64,000 nucleotides of DNA from Salinarimonas ramus. Its GTDB lineage: Bacteria > Pseudomonadota > Alphaproteobacteria > Rhizobiales > Beijerinckiaceae. Position 1 is the stretch's first letter. The number at the start of each line of letters is the position of its first letter. The translations under genes were made by a program, and so were the position numbers. The DNA lies in the NCBI RefSeq assembly GCF_014645695.1, contig NZ_BMMF01000015.1, forward strand, positions 1-64,000. Reading direction: 5' to 3'. The notes under the pieces are model-generated. The model was not told the DNA's origin. It did no database searches and saw nothing but the letters and a program-made list of their open reading frames with translations. Positions 39,314 to 48,902 of the stretch are shown piece by piece.

Positions 39314-40140
39314 CGCGCATCCTGCGTCGCCTCGCCTGGAACGCCTTCGCCTGGGCCATCGTCCTCGTCGTCGCGTTCCCGCTCGTGTGGATGGTGATCA
39401 CCTCGGTGAAGCCCCAGTTCGAGCTCTTCCGCATCCCGCCGACCTTCTGGCCCGGCGAGGTGACGTTCGAGCATTACTGGACGCTGCTCGAGCGCACGCC
39501 GTTCCTCACCTACATGCGCAACTCGCTCGTCGTCGCCACGGTGACGACGGTGCTCGTCGTCGCGGTGGCGACGCTCGCCGCGCATTCGCTGGTGCGCTTC
39601 CGCTATCCGGGGCGCGAGCGGCTCGCGCAGCTCGTCCTGTTCACCTACCTCCTGCCCTCCGTCGTGCTGATCCTGCCGCTCTACCTGATGCTGGTGTGGA
39701 TCGGCGTGGCGAACACGCTCTTCAGCCTGGTCATCGCCTACACGACCTTCTCGCTGCCCTACGCCATCTGGCTCCTGCGCTCGTTCATGCAGGGCATCCC
39801 GCACGACCTCGAATCCGCCGCCCTCGTCGACGGCGCGACGCGGATGGGCGCCTTCGTCGACGTGATCCTGCCGCAGGCGCTGCCGGGCATCATCTCGACC
39901 TCGCTGTTCACGTTCATCCTGGCGTGGAACGAGTATCTCTTCGCCCTCGTCCTCGTGAACACGGACACGGCGCGGCCGCTGACGACGGGCGTGATGAACA
40001 TGCTCGTGTCGTCGTTCAACATCGAATGGTCGCTGCTCATGGCCGCCTCGGTCATGATGAGCATCCCCCTCATCGTCATCTTCGCCTTCCTCCAGCGCTA
40101 CCTCACCCGCGGCTTCGGCGCGGGCGGGGTGAAGGGCTGA
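39310..40140 (+). CDS. Sugar ABC transporter permease, MalG/UgpE type
   Basis: A 276-residue inner-membrane permease, partner of the preceding one. The EAA loop reads 'DLESAALVDGATRMGAFVDVILPQALPG', and 'FILAWNEYLFALVL' is a MalG-type hallmark. Translationally coupled to the upstream permease; the ATPase gene follows 43 bp later. Confidence 0.92.
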   Translation: MTRILRRLAWNAFAWAIVLVVAFPLVWMVITSVKPQFELFRIPPTFWPGEVTFEHYWTLLERTPFLTYMRNSLVVATVTTVLVVAVATLAAHSLVRFRYPGRERLAQLVLFTYLLPSVVLILPLYLMLVWIGVANTLFSLVIAYTTFSLPYAIWLLRSFMQGIPHDLESAALVDGATRMGAFVDVILPQALPGIISTSLFTFILAWNEYLFALVLVNTDTARPLTTGVMNMLVSSFNIEWSLLMAASVMMSIPLIVIFAFLQRYLTRGFGAGGVKG

Positions 40141-40183
40141 GGCGGCGCGACGCTCGAGAACAAGAAGAGGAAGGGTCGGCTTC

Positions 40184-41284
40184 ATGGCGCAGGTGCGCTT
40201 CGACAAGGTCCGCAAGGCGTTCGGCGCCGCCGTGGCGGTGGAGGGGCTCGACCTCGTGATCGAGGACGGCGCCTTCGTCAGCCTGCTCGGCCCGTCCGGC
40301 TGCGGCAAGACGACGACCCTGCGCATGCTCGCGGGCCTCGAATTCCCCACGAGCGGGACGATCGCCATCGGCGATCGCATCGTCAACGACGTGGCGCCGG
40401 GCAAGCGCGACATCGCCATGGTGTTCCAGTCCTACGCGCTCTACCCGCACATGAGCGTGGGGGAGAACATCGCCTATCCCTTGAAGAAGCACGGCGTCGC
40501 CAAGGCCGAGCGCGAGGAGAAGGTCGCCCAGGTCGCGCGCACGCTGCAGCTCGAGCATCTCCTCGCCCGCAAGCCCCGCCAGCTCTCGGGTGGCCAGCAG
40601 CAGCGCGTGGCGCTGGGGCGCGCGCTGGTGCGCGATCCGCAGGTCTTCCTCCTCGACGAGCCGCTGTCCAACCTCGACGCCAAGCTGCGCGCGCACATGC
40701 GCGCCGAGCTGATCGAGCTGCATCGCCGGGTGGGGCGCACCTTCGTCTACGTGACGCACGACCAGCTCGAAGCCATGACCATGTCCGACAAGATCGCGGT
40801 CATGCGCGACGGCGTGCTCCAGCAATACGCGCCGCCCAAGGAGGTCTACGACCGGCCCGCGAACATGTTCGTGGCGGGCTTCATCGGCACGCCGCCGATG
40901 AACTTCCTCTCCGGAGAGATGACGGGCGAGCCCGGGCGCGCCGCCTTCCGCTGCGCGGGGACGGACCTGCCGGTCTCCCTCGCCGGGGGCGCCTCGCCCG
41001 AGCGCAAGGTCGCACTCGGCGTGCGCCCGGAGGACGTGAGCCTCGGATCCGGGCCCTTCACGGGCACGGTGCGCCTCGTCGAGCCGACGGGGCACGAGAC
41101 GATCGTCGTCGTCGAGAGCCCGGCCGGCTCCCTCGTCACCCGCGCCGGCGCGGACGTCGCGCTCGCCATCGGCGAACGCGTGCCCTTCGACCTCGAGGCC
41201 GAGCGCCTGCACCTCTTCTGCGCCGCCAGCGAGGCGCGCCTGCTCGCGAGCTTCACGCGGTCCGGCGCCCCGGCGCAAGCCTGA
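40184..41284 (+). CDS. Sugar ABC transporter ATP-binding protein, UgpC/MalK type
   Basis: A 366-residue ATPase. Walker A 'GPSGCGKTT' has Lys42, the Q-loop '[17 protein letters not shown]' is standard, the signature is '[20 protein letters not shown]' and Walker B '[11 protein letters not shown]'. The C-terminal TOBE/OB regulatory domain ('[12 protein letters not shown]') is present as in UgpC and MalK. It energises the importer encoded by the three preceding genes. Confidence 0.94.
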   Translation: MAQVRFDKVRKAFGAAVAVEGLDLVIEDGAFVSLLGPSGCGKTTTLRMLAGLEFPTSGTIAIGDRIVNDVAPGKRDIAMVFQSYALYPHMSVGENIAYPLKKHGVAKAEREEKVAQVARTLQLEHLLARKPRQLSGGQQQRVALGRALVRDPQVFLLDEPLSNLDAKLRAHMRAELIELHRRVGRTFVYVTHDQLEAMTMSDKIAVMRDGVLQQYAPPKEVYDRPANMFVAGFIGTPPMNFLSGEMTGEPGRAAFRCAGTDLPVSLAGGASPERKVALGVRPEDVSLGSGPFTGTVRLVEPTGHETIVVVESPAGSLVTRAGADVALAIGERVPFDLEAERLHLFCAASEARLLASFTRSGAPAQA

Positions 41285-41302
41285 TCACCAACGGAGCCCA
41301 CG

Positions 41303-42709
41303 ATGGCACGCCCCCTCAACATCGACGCCGCCGCCCTGGATCGGGCCTACGTCCTCCATCCCTTCACGAATCTCGAGGACCACGCCCGCACCGGCGGGCC
41401 GATGATGGTGAAGGGATCGGGCATCACGCTCACCGACGCGAGCGGCAAGACCTATCTCGACGCCATGGCGGGGCTGTGGTGCGTCAACGTCGGCTACGGT
41501 CGCGCGGAGATCGCCGACGCCATCCGCGAGCAGGCGGTGACGCTGCCCTACTACCACGGCTTCTCGTCCATGAGCACGGACACGCCGGCGATCCTCGCCG
41601 AGCGCATCGTGAAGGCCGCGCCGGAGGGCATGGCGCGGGTGTTCTTCGGCTCCTCGGGATCGGACGCCAACGACACCCAGGTCAAGCTCGTCTGGTACTA
41701 CAACGCCGCGCGCGGGAAGCCGGGCAAGCGCAAGATCATCGCGAGGAACCGCGGCTATCACGGCGTGACGCTGGCGGCGGCGAGCCTCACCGGGCTCGAG
41801 GGCCTGCACAAGGGCTTCGGCATTCCGCTGGACTTCGCGCGCCACGTGCGCGCGCCCCATCGCCTCTGGGAGGCCGAGCCCGGCATGAGCGAGGCGGACT
41901 TCGTCGCGCGCCTGGCGGGCGAGCTCGAGGACCTGATCCTCGCCGAGGGCGCCGAGACCGTGGGCGCCTTCATCGCCGAGCCGATCCAGGGCGCGGGCGG
42001 CGTCATCGTTCCGCCTAAGGGCTACTTCCCGGCGATCCAGGAGGTGCTGCGCCGTCACGACGTGCTGCTCATCGTCGACGAGGTGATCTGCGGCTTCGGC
42101 CGGCTCGGCACCATGTTCGGCTCGGAGGTCTACGGCATCGAGCCCGACCTCATGACCATCGCCAAGGGCGTCACCTCGGCCTACGTGCCGCTGTCGGGCT
42201 GCGTCGTCTCGCAGAGGGTCTACGACGTGATCGCCGGGGCCGGGCGCACGCACGGGCCCTTCGGCCACGGCTACACCTACACCGCCCACCCGATCGCCGC
42301 CGCGGCGGCGCTCGCCAATCTCGACATCATCGAGAACGAGAACCTGATCGGCGCCGCCGCCGAGCGGGGTGCGCAGATGCGCGCGGCGCTCGCCGACGCC
42401 TTCGGCGATCATCCGCTGGTGGGCGAGGTGCGCGGCGAGGGCCTCGTCGCCGCCGTCGAGCTGGTGGCGAAGCGCGAGCCCGCGACGCGCTTCGACCCGT
42501 CGCTGAAGGTGGCGCCGCGCGTGATCAAGGCGGCGCTGAAGCGCGGACTGATCTCGCGTGCGCTGCCCTCCTCCGACACGCTCGCCTTCTCCCCGCCCTT
42601 CGTCGTCACCTCGGCCGAGATCGCGGAGATCGTAGGCCGCGCCCGCGAAGCGCTCGACGAGGTGACGAACGAGCTCTCCACCGAAGGCGCGCTGGCGCGC
42701 GCCTCCTGA
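41303..42709 (+). CDS. Class III (omega-amino acid) aminotransferase
   Basis: A 468-residue PLP enzyme. The cofactor lysine is Lys288 in 'TIAKGVTSAYVPLSG'; 'FGSSGSDANDTQVKLVWYY', 'GYHGVTLAAASLTG' and 'LLIVDEVICGFGRLG' are conserved blocks. Relatives transaminate taurine, beta-alanine, GABA or other terminal amines with pyruvate. Placed right after an ABC importer and before a DapA-like lyase, it probably removes or installs an amino group on the imported compound. Substrate range cannot be predicted from sequence alone. Confidence 0.9.
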   Translation: MARPLNIDAAALDRAYVLHPFTNLEDHARTGGPMMVKGSGITLTDASGKTYLDAMAGLWCVNVGYGRAEIADAIREQAVTLPYYHGFSSMSTDTPAILAERIVKAAPEGMARVFFGSSGSDANDTQVKLVWYYNAARGKPGKRKIIARNRGYHGVTLAAASLTGLEGLHKGFGIPLDFARHVRAPHRLWEAEPGMSEADFVARLAGELEDLILAEGAETVGAFIAEPIQGAGGVIVPPKGYFPAIQEVLRRHDVLLIVDEVICGFGRLGTMFGSEVYGIEPDLMTIAKGVTSAYVPLSGCVVSQRVYDVIAGAGRTHGPFGHGYTYTAHPIAAAAALANLDIIENENLIGAAAERGAQMRAALADAFGDHPLVGEVRGEGLVAAVELVAKREPATRFDPSLKVAPRVIKAALKRGLISRALPSSDTLAFSPPFVVTSAEIAEIVGRAREALDEVTNELSTEGALARAS

Positions 42710-42750
42710 CGCCCCGACCCGAACAGACCTCTCCAGCGACGAGACCCCCG

Positions 42751-43653
42751 ATGAACAGGGACAGCGTGACGTGGTCCGGCCCGATGCCGGCTCTGACCAC
42801 ACCCTTCGACGATACCGGCGCCATCGACACCGGCGCGCTGCGCGCCAACGTCGACCACCTCCTCGCCGCCGGCGCCACGGGCGTCGTCGCCTGCGGCTGC
42901 ACCGGCGAGTTCTGGGCGCTCTCGCACGCCGAGCGCAAGGCGCTCTACGCCGACGCCGTGAAGGCGGTGGCCGGGCGCGGCACCTGCATCGTCGGCACCG
43001 GCGCCGTGACCGCGCACGAGACGATCGACCTCGCCCGCGCCGCGAAGGCGGCGGGCGCCGACGGCGTGCTCGTGCTGCCGCCCTATTTCGTCAAGCTCTC
43101 GGACGACGAGATCTACGCGCATTTCGCCGAGGTCTCGGCGGCGGTCGACCTGCCGATCATGGTCTACAACATTCCCGGCAACGCCGTGAACGCGGTCTCG
43201 CCCGCGCTCGCCGCGCGCCTCGCCAAGCTCGAGACGGTGGTCGCCATCAAGGAGAGCTCGGGCGACTGGAACACCTTCTACGCCACGATGCTCGCCGTGA
43301 AGGACGAGATCCGCGTCTTCTGCGGGCCGTCCTCGGTCTACGGCGTGCCGGCGGTGATGCTCGGCGCGGACGGGACGATCGACTGCTTCCCCAACGTCTG
43401 GGACGGCTGCCTCGACCTCTTCCACGCCGCTCTCGAGCGCCGCTCCGAGACGGCGGAGGCGCTCCAGGCGACGGGCCGGCGCCTCACCGACCTGTTCGTG
43501 TCGGAGGGCCGCACGCTCTACCCGGCCACCAAGGCCGCCATGGACATGCTCGGGCGCCCCGGCGGCGGGCGCCCACGCCAGCCGCTGCGCGCGCTCGAAG
43601 GCGCGCCGCTCGACGGTCTGCGCCGGGGTCTCGTCGACCTCGGCCTCCTGTGA
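42751..43653 (+). CDS. Dihydrodipicolinate synthase/N-acetylneuraminate lyase family protein, copy 1
   Basis: A 300-residue TIM-barrel aldolase/hydrolyase. The Schiff-base lysine is Lys167 ('VAIKESSGDW'), the catalytic tyrosine lies in 'MVYNIPG', and the substrate loop is 'CGCTGEFWAL'. The family makes or breaks carbon-carbon bonds of pyruvate or removes water or ammonia from keto acids. It is not the biosynthetic DapA, given its operon between an aminotransferase and two SDRs. One of three family members in the window (also 50240-51187 and 59577-60509). Confidence 0.88.
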   Translation: MNRDSVTWSGPMPALTTPFDDTGAIDTGALRANVDHLLAAGATGVVACGCTGEFWALSHAERKALYADAVKAVAGRGTCIVGTGAVTAHETIDLARAAKAAGADGVLVLPPYFVKLSDDEIYAHFAEVSAAVDLPIMVYNIPGNAVNAVSPALAARLAKLETVVAIKESSGDWNTFYATMLAVKDEIRVFCGPSSVYGVPAVMLGADGTIDCFPNVWDGCLDLFHAALERRSETAEALQATGRRLTDLFVSEGRTLYPATKAAMDMLGRPGGGRPRQPLRALEGAPLDGLRRGLVDLGLL

Positions 43654-43675
43654 TCACGAGAGAAGGAAGAAAACG

Positions 43676-44458
43676 ATGGATCTGGGGATCGCGGGAAGGC
43701 GCGCCATCGTGTGCGCGGCGAGCCAGGGGCTGGGACGGGCCTGCGCGGAATCGCTCGCCCGCGAGGGGGTGCATCTCGTCCTGAACGCGCGGCGCGAGGA
43801 GCCGCTGGCCAAGGCCGCCGCGGAGATCCGCGCCGCCTACGGCGTCGAGGTCGACATCGTGGCGGGCGACCTCAACGAGGCGAGCGACCGCGACCGGCTG
43901 CTCGCCGCCTGCCCGGCGCCCGACATCCTGGTCTGCAATCCGGGCATCCGCCAGGTGCCGGGCGACTTCCGCACCTGGACGCGGGAGGATTGGCTGTGGT
44001 GGTGGGACGGGCACTTCCACTCGATGATCGACCTGATCACCCGCACGACGCCGGGCATGGCCGAGCGGAAGTTCGGCCGCGTCGTCTCGATCACGGTGAG
44101 CTTCATCAAGTTCCCGCAGGTGGGCTTCGCGCACAGCCACGCGGCGCGGCTCGCGCTCTCGGGCGCCATCGCCTCGATGGTGCGCGAGCTGATCCCGCAC
44201 AACGTCGTCATCAACTCGGTGGCGCCGGGCCTCTTCGACACCGACGCGCTGCATACGAACCTCCACGGCCACGCCGCACGCGGCAACACGACCTACGAGG
44301 CCATCGTCGAGGACCGCAAGAAGACCTGCCCTGCGGGCCGCTTCGCCGATCCCGCGGAATGCGGCGACCTCGTCGCGTTCCTGTGCGGGTCGAAGGCCGG
44401 GTTCATCACGGGCCAGAACATCGTCAACGACGGCGGCGTCTATCAGGGGCTGTTCTGA
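43676..44458 (+). CDS. SDR-family oxidoreductase lacking the YxxxK motif
   Basis: A 260-residue Rossmann protein of the short-chain dehydrogenase fold. The nucleotide loop is 'ASQGLGRACAESLAREG', and 'ILVCNPGIRQ' replaces the usual NNAG. The active-site segment reads 'FAHSHAARLALSG' where Tyr-x-x-x-Lys is expected, giving His and Arg instead. This matches an SDR branch whose members keep the fold without the classical catalytic pair, so catalysis is doubtful or uses other residues. Its stop overlaps the next SDR start by one base (TGATG). Confidence 0.82.
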   Translation: MDLGIAGRRAIVCAASQGLGRACAESLAREGVHLVLNARREEPLAKAAAEIRAAYGVEVDIVAGDLNEASDRDRLLAACPAPDILVCNPGIRQVPGDFRTWTREDWLWWWDGHFHSMIDLITRTTPGMAERKFGRVVSITVSFIKFPQVGFAHSHAARLALSGAIASMVRELIPHNVVINSVAPGLFDTDALHTNLHGHAARGNTTYEAIVEDRKKTCPAGRFADPAECGDLVAFLCGSKAGFITGQNIVNDGGVYQGLF

Positions 44459-45192
44459 TGACGGGCGCGCCGCTCCTGACGCCGGCGGGCCGCGTCGTCG
44501 CGATCTCCGGCGCCTCCCGCGGGCTGGGCCGCGCCATCGCCGAGCGCCTCCACGCGGAGGGCTACGCGCTCTCGCTGGGCGTGCGCGAGCCCGACGGGCT
44601 CGTGGCGAAGCTCGGCTTCGACGAGGGGCGCACGAGCGCGCATCGCTACGACGCCACCGATCGCGCGAGCGCGGGGAGCTGGATCGCCCAGACCCTCGCC
44701 CGCCACGGGCGCCTCGACGGCCTCGTCAACAATGCCGGCATCTTCCGCGCGGGCTCCGTCGAGACCAGCGAGGAGGACGACCTCGACGCCATGTGGGAGG
44801 TCAACGTCAAGGGCCCCTGGCGCGTCACCCGCGCGGCGCTTCCGGCGCTCAGGGCGAGCGAGGCGGGGCGCATCGTCAACATCGCGTCCACCGACGGCAA
44901 GCGCGTGCGCGACCACACGGCCTCGCTCGGCTACGTCATGTCGAAGCACGCGCTCGTGGCCCTCTCGCACGCGACGAAGCACGCTTGCTGGGAGGCGGGC
45001 GTTCGCGTGACGGCGCTGTGCCCCGGCGCCATCGAGACGGAGCTGATCGCCTCCGTGCCGGGCGCGACGCCCGCCGGCAATCGCCTCGATCCCGACACCG
45101 TGGCCGAGACGGTCGCGCTCCTCATGCGCCTGCCCGCCGCCGCCACGATCTCCGAGCTCGTCCTCAACACGCGTCTCGAATCCACCCTCTAG
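44458..45192 (+). CDS. SDR-family oxidoreductase (classical)
   Basis: A 244-residue NAD(P)-dependent dehydrogenase with an intact classical site: 'ISGASRGLGRAIAERL' for the nucleotide, 'LVNNAGIF', a catalytic serine in 'NIASTDG', and Tyr159/Lys163 in 'YVMSKHA'. Probably oxidises or reduces a hydroxyl group in the pathway of the surrounding operon. Paired with a motif-less SDR, it may form a hetero-oligomer, though that is inference only. Confidence 0.88.
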   Translation: MTGAPLLTPAGRVVAISGASRGLGRAIAERLHAEGYALSLGVREPDGLVAKLGFDEGRTSAHRYDATDRASAGSWIAQTLARHGRLDGLVNNAGIFRAGSVETSEEDDLDAMWEVNVKGPWRVTRAALPALRASEAGRIVNIASTDGKRVRDHTASLGYVMSKHALVALSHATKHACWEAGVRVTALCPGAIETELIASVPGATPAGNRLDPDTVAETVALLMRLPAAATISELVLNTRLESTL

Positions 45193-45207
45193 ACCGGGAG
45201 CATCGTC

Positions 45208-46053
45208 ATGTCCGACCTGCGCGTCGCCGCCTCGACCTTCCCCTTCCTCTATTCGCATTCCGGGCTCGACGCCTTGAAGCACCTCGCCTCGCAGGGCTAC
45301 TCGTCCTTCGAGCTGATGATCTTCCCGCCCCATTGCTGGCCCGCGACGATGACGCTCGCGGAGCGGCGCGCCATGCGCGACTGGCTCTCCGACAACGGGC
45401 ACCGGGTGACGAGCTTCTGCTACCCGCTCCTCGACAACAACCCGAACTCCGTCTGCCCGATCATGCGGCGCTACACGCTCGACCGCTACAAGGAGGCGAT
45501 CGCCTTCTCGGCCGAGCTCGGCTGCCCCTACGTCGTCGCGATCCCGGGCCCGGTGAACTCGCTCATCAATCCGCCCACGCCCTGGATGCGCGAGTGGTTC
45601 GTGGAGGGCATGAAGGAGCTCGTGGCCTTCGCGAAGGGATCGGGCGTCGAGCTGATCCTCGAGAACGTGCCCTTCACCTTCCTGCCGACCGCCGAGGACA
45701 TGCTCGACGTCGCGAACGAGATCGACCCGTCGATCGGCATCAATTTCGACGTCTGCAACTCCGCCTACATCAAGGAGGACGTCCAAGGTGCGATCCGGAT
45801 GCTGGGGAGCCGCATCAAGAACGTCCACATCTCGGACACGACGTTCGCCGACTTCAAGCACGATCGCCTGGGCACCGGCATCGTCGAGCCCGCGCCCGCC
45901 GCCGCCGCGCTGAAGGAGATCGGCTACGACGGCATGACGGTCCTCGAGATCATCACGGACGCGACGCAGCCCGGCGTCGACCCCGACGGCGACCTCGCCG
46001 CGAGCCACGCGATCCTTGCGACGAGCGGCTGGGAACAGCCGCCCCGGCGCTGA
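45208..46053 (+). CDS. Sugar phosphate isomerase/epimerase family (xylose isomerase-like TIM barrel)
   Basis: A 281-residue AP-endonuclease-2-like TIM barrel. Putative metal ligands stand in 'ELILENVPF' (Glu), 'GINFDVCNSAY' (Asp), 'KNVHISDT' (His) and 'MTVLEIIT' (Glu). Members epimerise keto sugars or cleave sugar and inositol derivatives, usually with Mn or Co. A GGGAG site precedes the start. It lies between the SDR pair and the TRAP transporter genes, supporting a sugar-like or polyol-like intermediate. Confidence 0.85.
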   Translation: MSDLRVAASTFPFLYSHSGLDALKHLASQGYSSFELMIFPPHCWPATMTLAERRAMRDWLSDNGHRVTSFCYPLLDNNPNSVCPIMRRYTLDRYKEAIAFSAELGCPYVVAIPGPVNSLINPPTPWMREWFVEGMKELVAFAKGSGVELILENVPFTFLPTAEDMLDVANEIDPSIGINFDVCNSAYIKEDVQGAIRMLGSRIKNVHISDTTFADFKHDRLGTGIVEPAPAAAALKEIGYDGMTVLEIITDATQPGVDPDGDLAASHAILATSGWEQPPRR

Positions 46054-46081
46054 ACCCCGTCGAGCCGAGGGAGGCGGGGCG

Positions 46082-46609
46082 ATGAGGACGGTGCTCGCGG
46101 GCGTCGACAAGCTGAACGCGGTGCTGGCGCTCGTCGTCGGCGCCCTCCTCGCCGTTACGGCGGGGGCGGTGCTCTACCAGGTGATCGTGCGCTTCGTGCT
46201 CACGGCGGCGGGGATCAACGTCTCCGCCCCGTGGACGGAGGAGCTCGCCCGCTACACGCTGATCTGGATGGTCTTCCTCGGGGCCGGCGTCGGCTGCCGG
46301 CGTGCGCAGATGATCGCGCTCGAATTCCTGGTGCGCCGCATGCCGGCGCGGATCGGCGTGCCGATCCGCTACGGGACGATCGCGCTGTCGATCGCCTTCT
46401 TCGGGCTCCTGTTCTGGATCGGCCTGCCCTTCGTCGAGCTCGGCCGCACGGAGACGAGCCCGGTGATGAACCTCGAGAAGAGCGTCGTCTACTGGGCGCT
46501 GCCCGTCGGGGCGATGCTGATGATCCTCAATTCCATCGCGCTCGTCGTGGAATGCACGCTCGACAAGCGCGACATCCGCTTCGCGGCGGACGGGCCGGCG
46601 GCGGACTGA
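46082..46609 (+). CDS. dctQ: TRAP transporter small permease (DctQ type)
   Basis: A 175-residue inner-membrane protein with four hydrophobic helices and the family features 'FVLTAAGINVSAPWTEELARYTLIW' and 'GCRRAQMIALEF'. It supports the large permease encoded 5 bp downstream. A GAGGGAGG site precedes ATG 46082. The start of a complete TRAP system that directly follows ABC-linked catabolic genes in the same direction. Confidence 0.9.
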   Translation: MRTVLAGVDKLNAVLALVVGALLAVTAGAVLYQVIVRFVLTAAGINVSAPWTEELARYTLIWMVFLGAGVGCRRAQMIALEFLVRRMPARIGVPIRYGTIALSIAFFGLLFWIGLPFVELGRTETSPVMNLEKSVVYWALPVGAMLMILNSIALVVECTLDKRDIRFAADGPAAD

Positions 46610-46614
46610 ACCGA

Positions 46615-47886
46615 ATGGGCGCGCTCCTCCTCCTCCTTCTCGTCCTCTTCACGGCCGGCGTTCCCATCGCGCTCGCGCTCGGCATCGCGCCGCTGCCGAC
46701 GCTCATGGATCGCAACATCCCGCTGATCGCCATCCCGCAGGTGATCTTCGAGAGCCTCGATTCCTTCGCGCTGATGGCGCTGCCGCTCTACGTGCTCGCG
46801 GGACGGCTGATGCAGTTCGGCGGCATCGCCGAGCGCCTCGTCCACCTCGCGGTGGCGCTGGTGAGCTGGATGCCCGGCGGGCTGGGCGCCGCCGTGGTGC
46901 TCACCTCGATGATGTTCGCGACGATCTCGGGCTCGTCCGCCGCCACCGCCGCCGCCATCGGCTCGATGCTGATCCCCGAGATGGAGCGCCAGCGCTACCC
47001 GCGCCCGTTCTCGGCGGCGACGACGGCCTCCTCCGGCGAGCTCGGCGTGATCCTGCCGCCCTCCGTGCCCATGGTGCTCTACGGCGTCATCGCCGGGGTC
47101 TCGATCGGCGACCTCTTCATCGCCGGCTTCCTGCCCGGGCTGATGATCGGCCTCTCGCTCATCCTCGTCGTCTCGCTCACCGCCTGGGCGAAGGGCTACG
47201 GCAAGCGCGTGCCGTTCTCGCTGGGCGTGTGGGCGCCCGACGTCTGGCGGGCGCTGCGGCGTGCCGCGCTCTCGCTGATGATGCCCGTCATCATCCTGGG
47301 CGGCATTTTCGGGGGGGTGTTCACCGCGACCGAGGCCGCCGTCGTCGCCGTCGCCTACGCGCTGTTCCTCGGCGTCGTGGTCTACCGCAAGATCACCGTG
47401 CGCGACCTGCCGCGCATCTTCGCGGATGCGGCGGTGACGTCGGCGGTGGTGATGATCATCGTCGCCTTCGCGGCGATGTTCGCCTTCTCGCTCAACGTCA
47501 TCCGCGCGCCGCAGACGATCGGGGCCGCGCTCGCGAGCGTGTCGGAGAACCCCCTCGTCTTCCTGCTCCTGGTGAACCTGTTCCTCCTCGTCGTGGGCAT
47601 GTTCATGGAGACCTTCGCGGCGATCATCATCCTCGCCCCGATCCTCGCGCCGATCGCCCTCTCCTACGGCATCGACCCGGTGCATTTCGGGCTGATCATG
47701 ATCGTCAACCTCGCCATCGGGATGGTGACGCCTCCCGTCGGCGTGAACCTGTTCATCGCCTGCGGCATCGCACGCATCAGCATGGAAGAGCTGATGCGGC
47801 CTCTGGCGGTGTTCCTGGCCATCCTGGTCCTGAACCTGATGGTCGTCACCTACGTCCCGGGCCTGTCGCTCGGGTTGTTGCGATAA
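46615..47886 (+). CDS. dctM: TRAP transporter large permease (DctM type)
   Basis: A 423-residue inner-membrane protein with about twelve hydrophobic segments. 'SMMFATISGSSAATAAAIGSMLIPEM' and 'GELGVILPPSVPMVLYGVIA' are diagnostic of the DctM family, which couples uptake to the sodium or proton gradient. The GIVTPP-like loop 'IGMVTPPVGVNLF' is present near the C-terminus. ATG 46615 gives the expected N-terminal helix. Confidence 0.93.
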   Translation: MGALLLLLLVLFTAGVPIALALGIAPLPTLMDRNIPLIAIPQVIFESLDSFALMALPLYVLAGRLMQFGGIAERLVHLAVALVSWMPGGLGAAVVLTSMMFATISGSSAATAAAIGSMLIPEMERQRYPRPFSAATTASSGELGVILPPSVPMVLYGVIAGVSIGDLFIAGFLPGLMIGLSLILVVSLTAWAKGYGKRVPFSLGVWAPDVWRALRRAALSLMMPVIILGGIFGGVFTATEAAVVAVAYALFLGVVVYRKITVRDLPRIFADAAVTSAVVMIIVAFAAMFAFSLNVIRAPQTIGAALASVSENPLVFLLLVNLFLLVVGMFMETFAAIIILAPILAPIALSYGIDPVHFGLIMIVNLAIGMVTPPVGVNLFIACGIARISMEELMRPLAVFLAILVLNLMVVTYVPGLSLGLLR

Positions 47887-47914
47887 CACCGAGAAGAACC
47901 CTCCGGAGGACCAG

Positions 47915-48895
47915 ATGAAGACTTCGACGACGTTCGCGGCCGGTCTGCTCGCGGCAACGCTCGCAGCCGCACCCGCCGCCGCCCAGGACTACGAGATGAC
48001 GCTCGCCCACGTCCTCTCCGACCAGAGCGCCTACCAGGTGATCCTCACCCGCTTCGAGGAGCTGGTGGAGGAGCGCACGGACGGCCGCATCGCGGTGGAG
48101 GTGCAGTGCTGCGGCCAGGCCGGCAACGAGACCCGCGCCATCCAGGCCATCCGCACCGGCGTGCTCACCGGCGGCTTCGTGGGCGGTTCCTCGCTCGAGA
48201 ACGTGGTGCCGGCCTACCGCGTGCTCTCGCTGCCCTACGTCTTCTCCGGCTCGGACGAGGCCTACGAGATCCTGGGCGGCGAGACCGGGCGCGAGATGCT
48301 CGATCTCCTCGGCGAGTACGGCATGTACGGGCTCGGCTGGGGCGCGATCTTCGAGCGCTCGGTGGGATCGCGCACGCCGGTGGCGAGCGTCGAGGACATG
48401 CAGGGCCTCAAGATCCGCGTCCTGCCGACGCCCGGCTTCGTGGAGGCCTACAAGGCGATGGGCACCCAGCCGACGCCCATGGCCTACGGCGAATTGTTCA
48501 TGGCGCTGCAGAACGGCGTCGTCGACGCCCTCGAGATCTCGCCGGACGCCATCGTCGCCGACAAGTTCGTCGAAGTGGTGGACCATTACACGCTGACCAA
48601 GGCGCACCAGTCGACGACGGTCTTCGTCCTCTCCGACGCCTTCTGGAGCGGCCTGCCGGACGACCTCAAGACCATCGTCCAGGAGGCGGCGCTCGACGCC
48701 ATCGCCCACGGCGTCGAGGCGCATCGCGAGCTCAACCGCGCCGGCCTCGAGCAGGTGCGCGCCATGGGCATCACGGTGACCGAGCCCGATCTCGCCCCCT
48801 TCGCCGAGGCGGCGCGCCCCTCCTGGGACGTGATCCTCGCCGATGCGCCCGAAGCGCAGGCCCTGCTCGAGACGATCCAGGCCGCGCGTCAGTGA
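47915..48895 (+). CDS. dctP: TRAP transporter substrate-binding protein (DctP type)
   Basis: A 326-residue periplasmic protein with a Sec signal peptide (about 1-24, cleavage after PAAA). 'LAHVLSDQSAYQVILTRFEELVEERTDGRIAVEV', 'GLKIRVLPTPGF' and the downstream arginine of 'LKIR' that usually salt-bridges a ligand carboxylate suggest an organic acid ligand. A perfect GGAGG site precedes the start. It ends the long operon; the convergent FAD oxidase gene ends only 7 bp away, with a hairpin across the junction. Confidence 0.9.
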   Translation: MKTSTTFAAGLLAATLAAAPAAAQDYEMTLAHVLSDQSAYQVILTRFEELVEERTDGRIAVEVQCCGQAGNETRAIQAIRTGVLTGGFVGGSSLENVVPAYRVLSLPYVFSGSDEAYEILGGETGREMLDLLGEYGMYGLGWGAIFERSVGSRTPVASVEDMQGLKIRVLPTPGFVEAYKAMGTQPTPMAYGELFMALQNGVVDALEISPDAIVADKFVEVVDHYTLTKAHQSTTVFVLSDAFWSGLPDDLKTIVQEAALDAIAHGVEAHRELNRAGLEQVRAMGITVTEPDLAPFAEAARPSWDVILADAPEAQALLETIQAARQ

Positions 48896-48902
48896 CTCGG
48901 CC

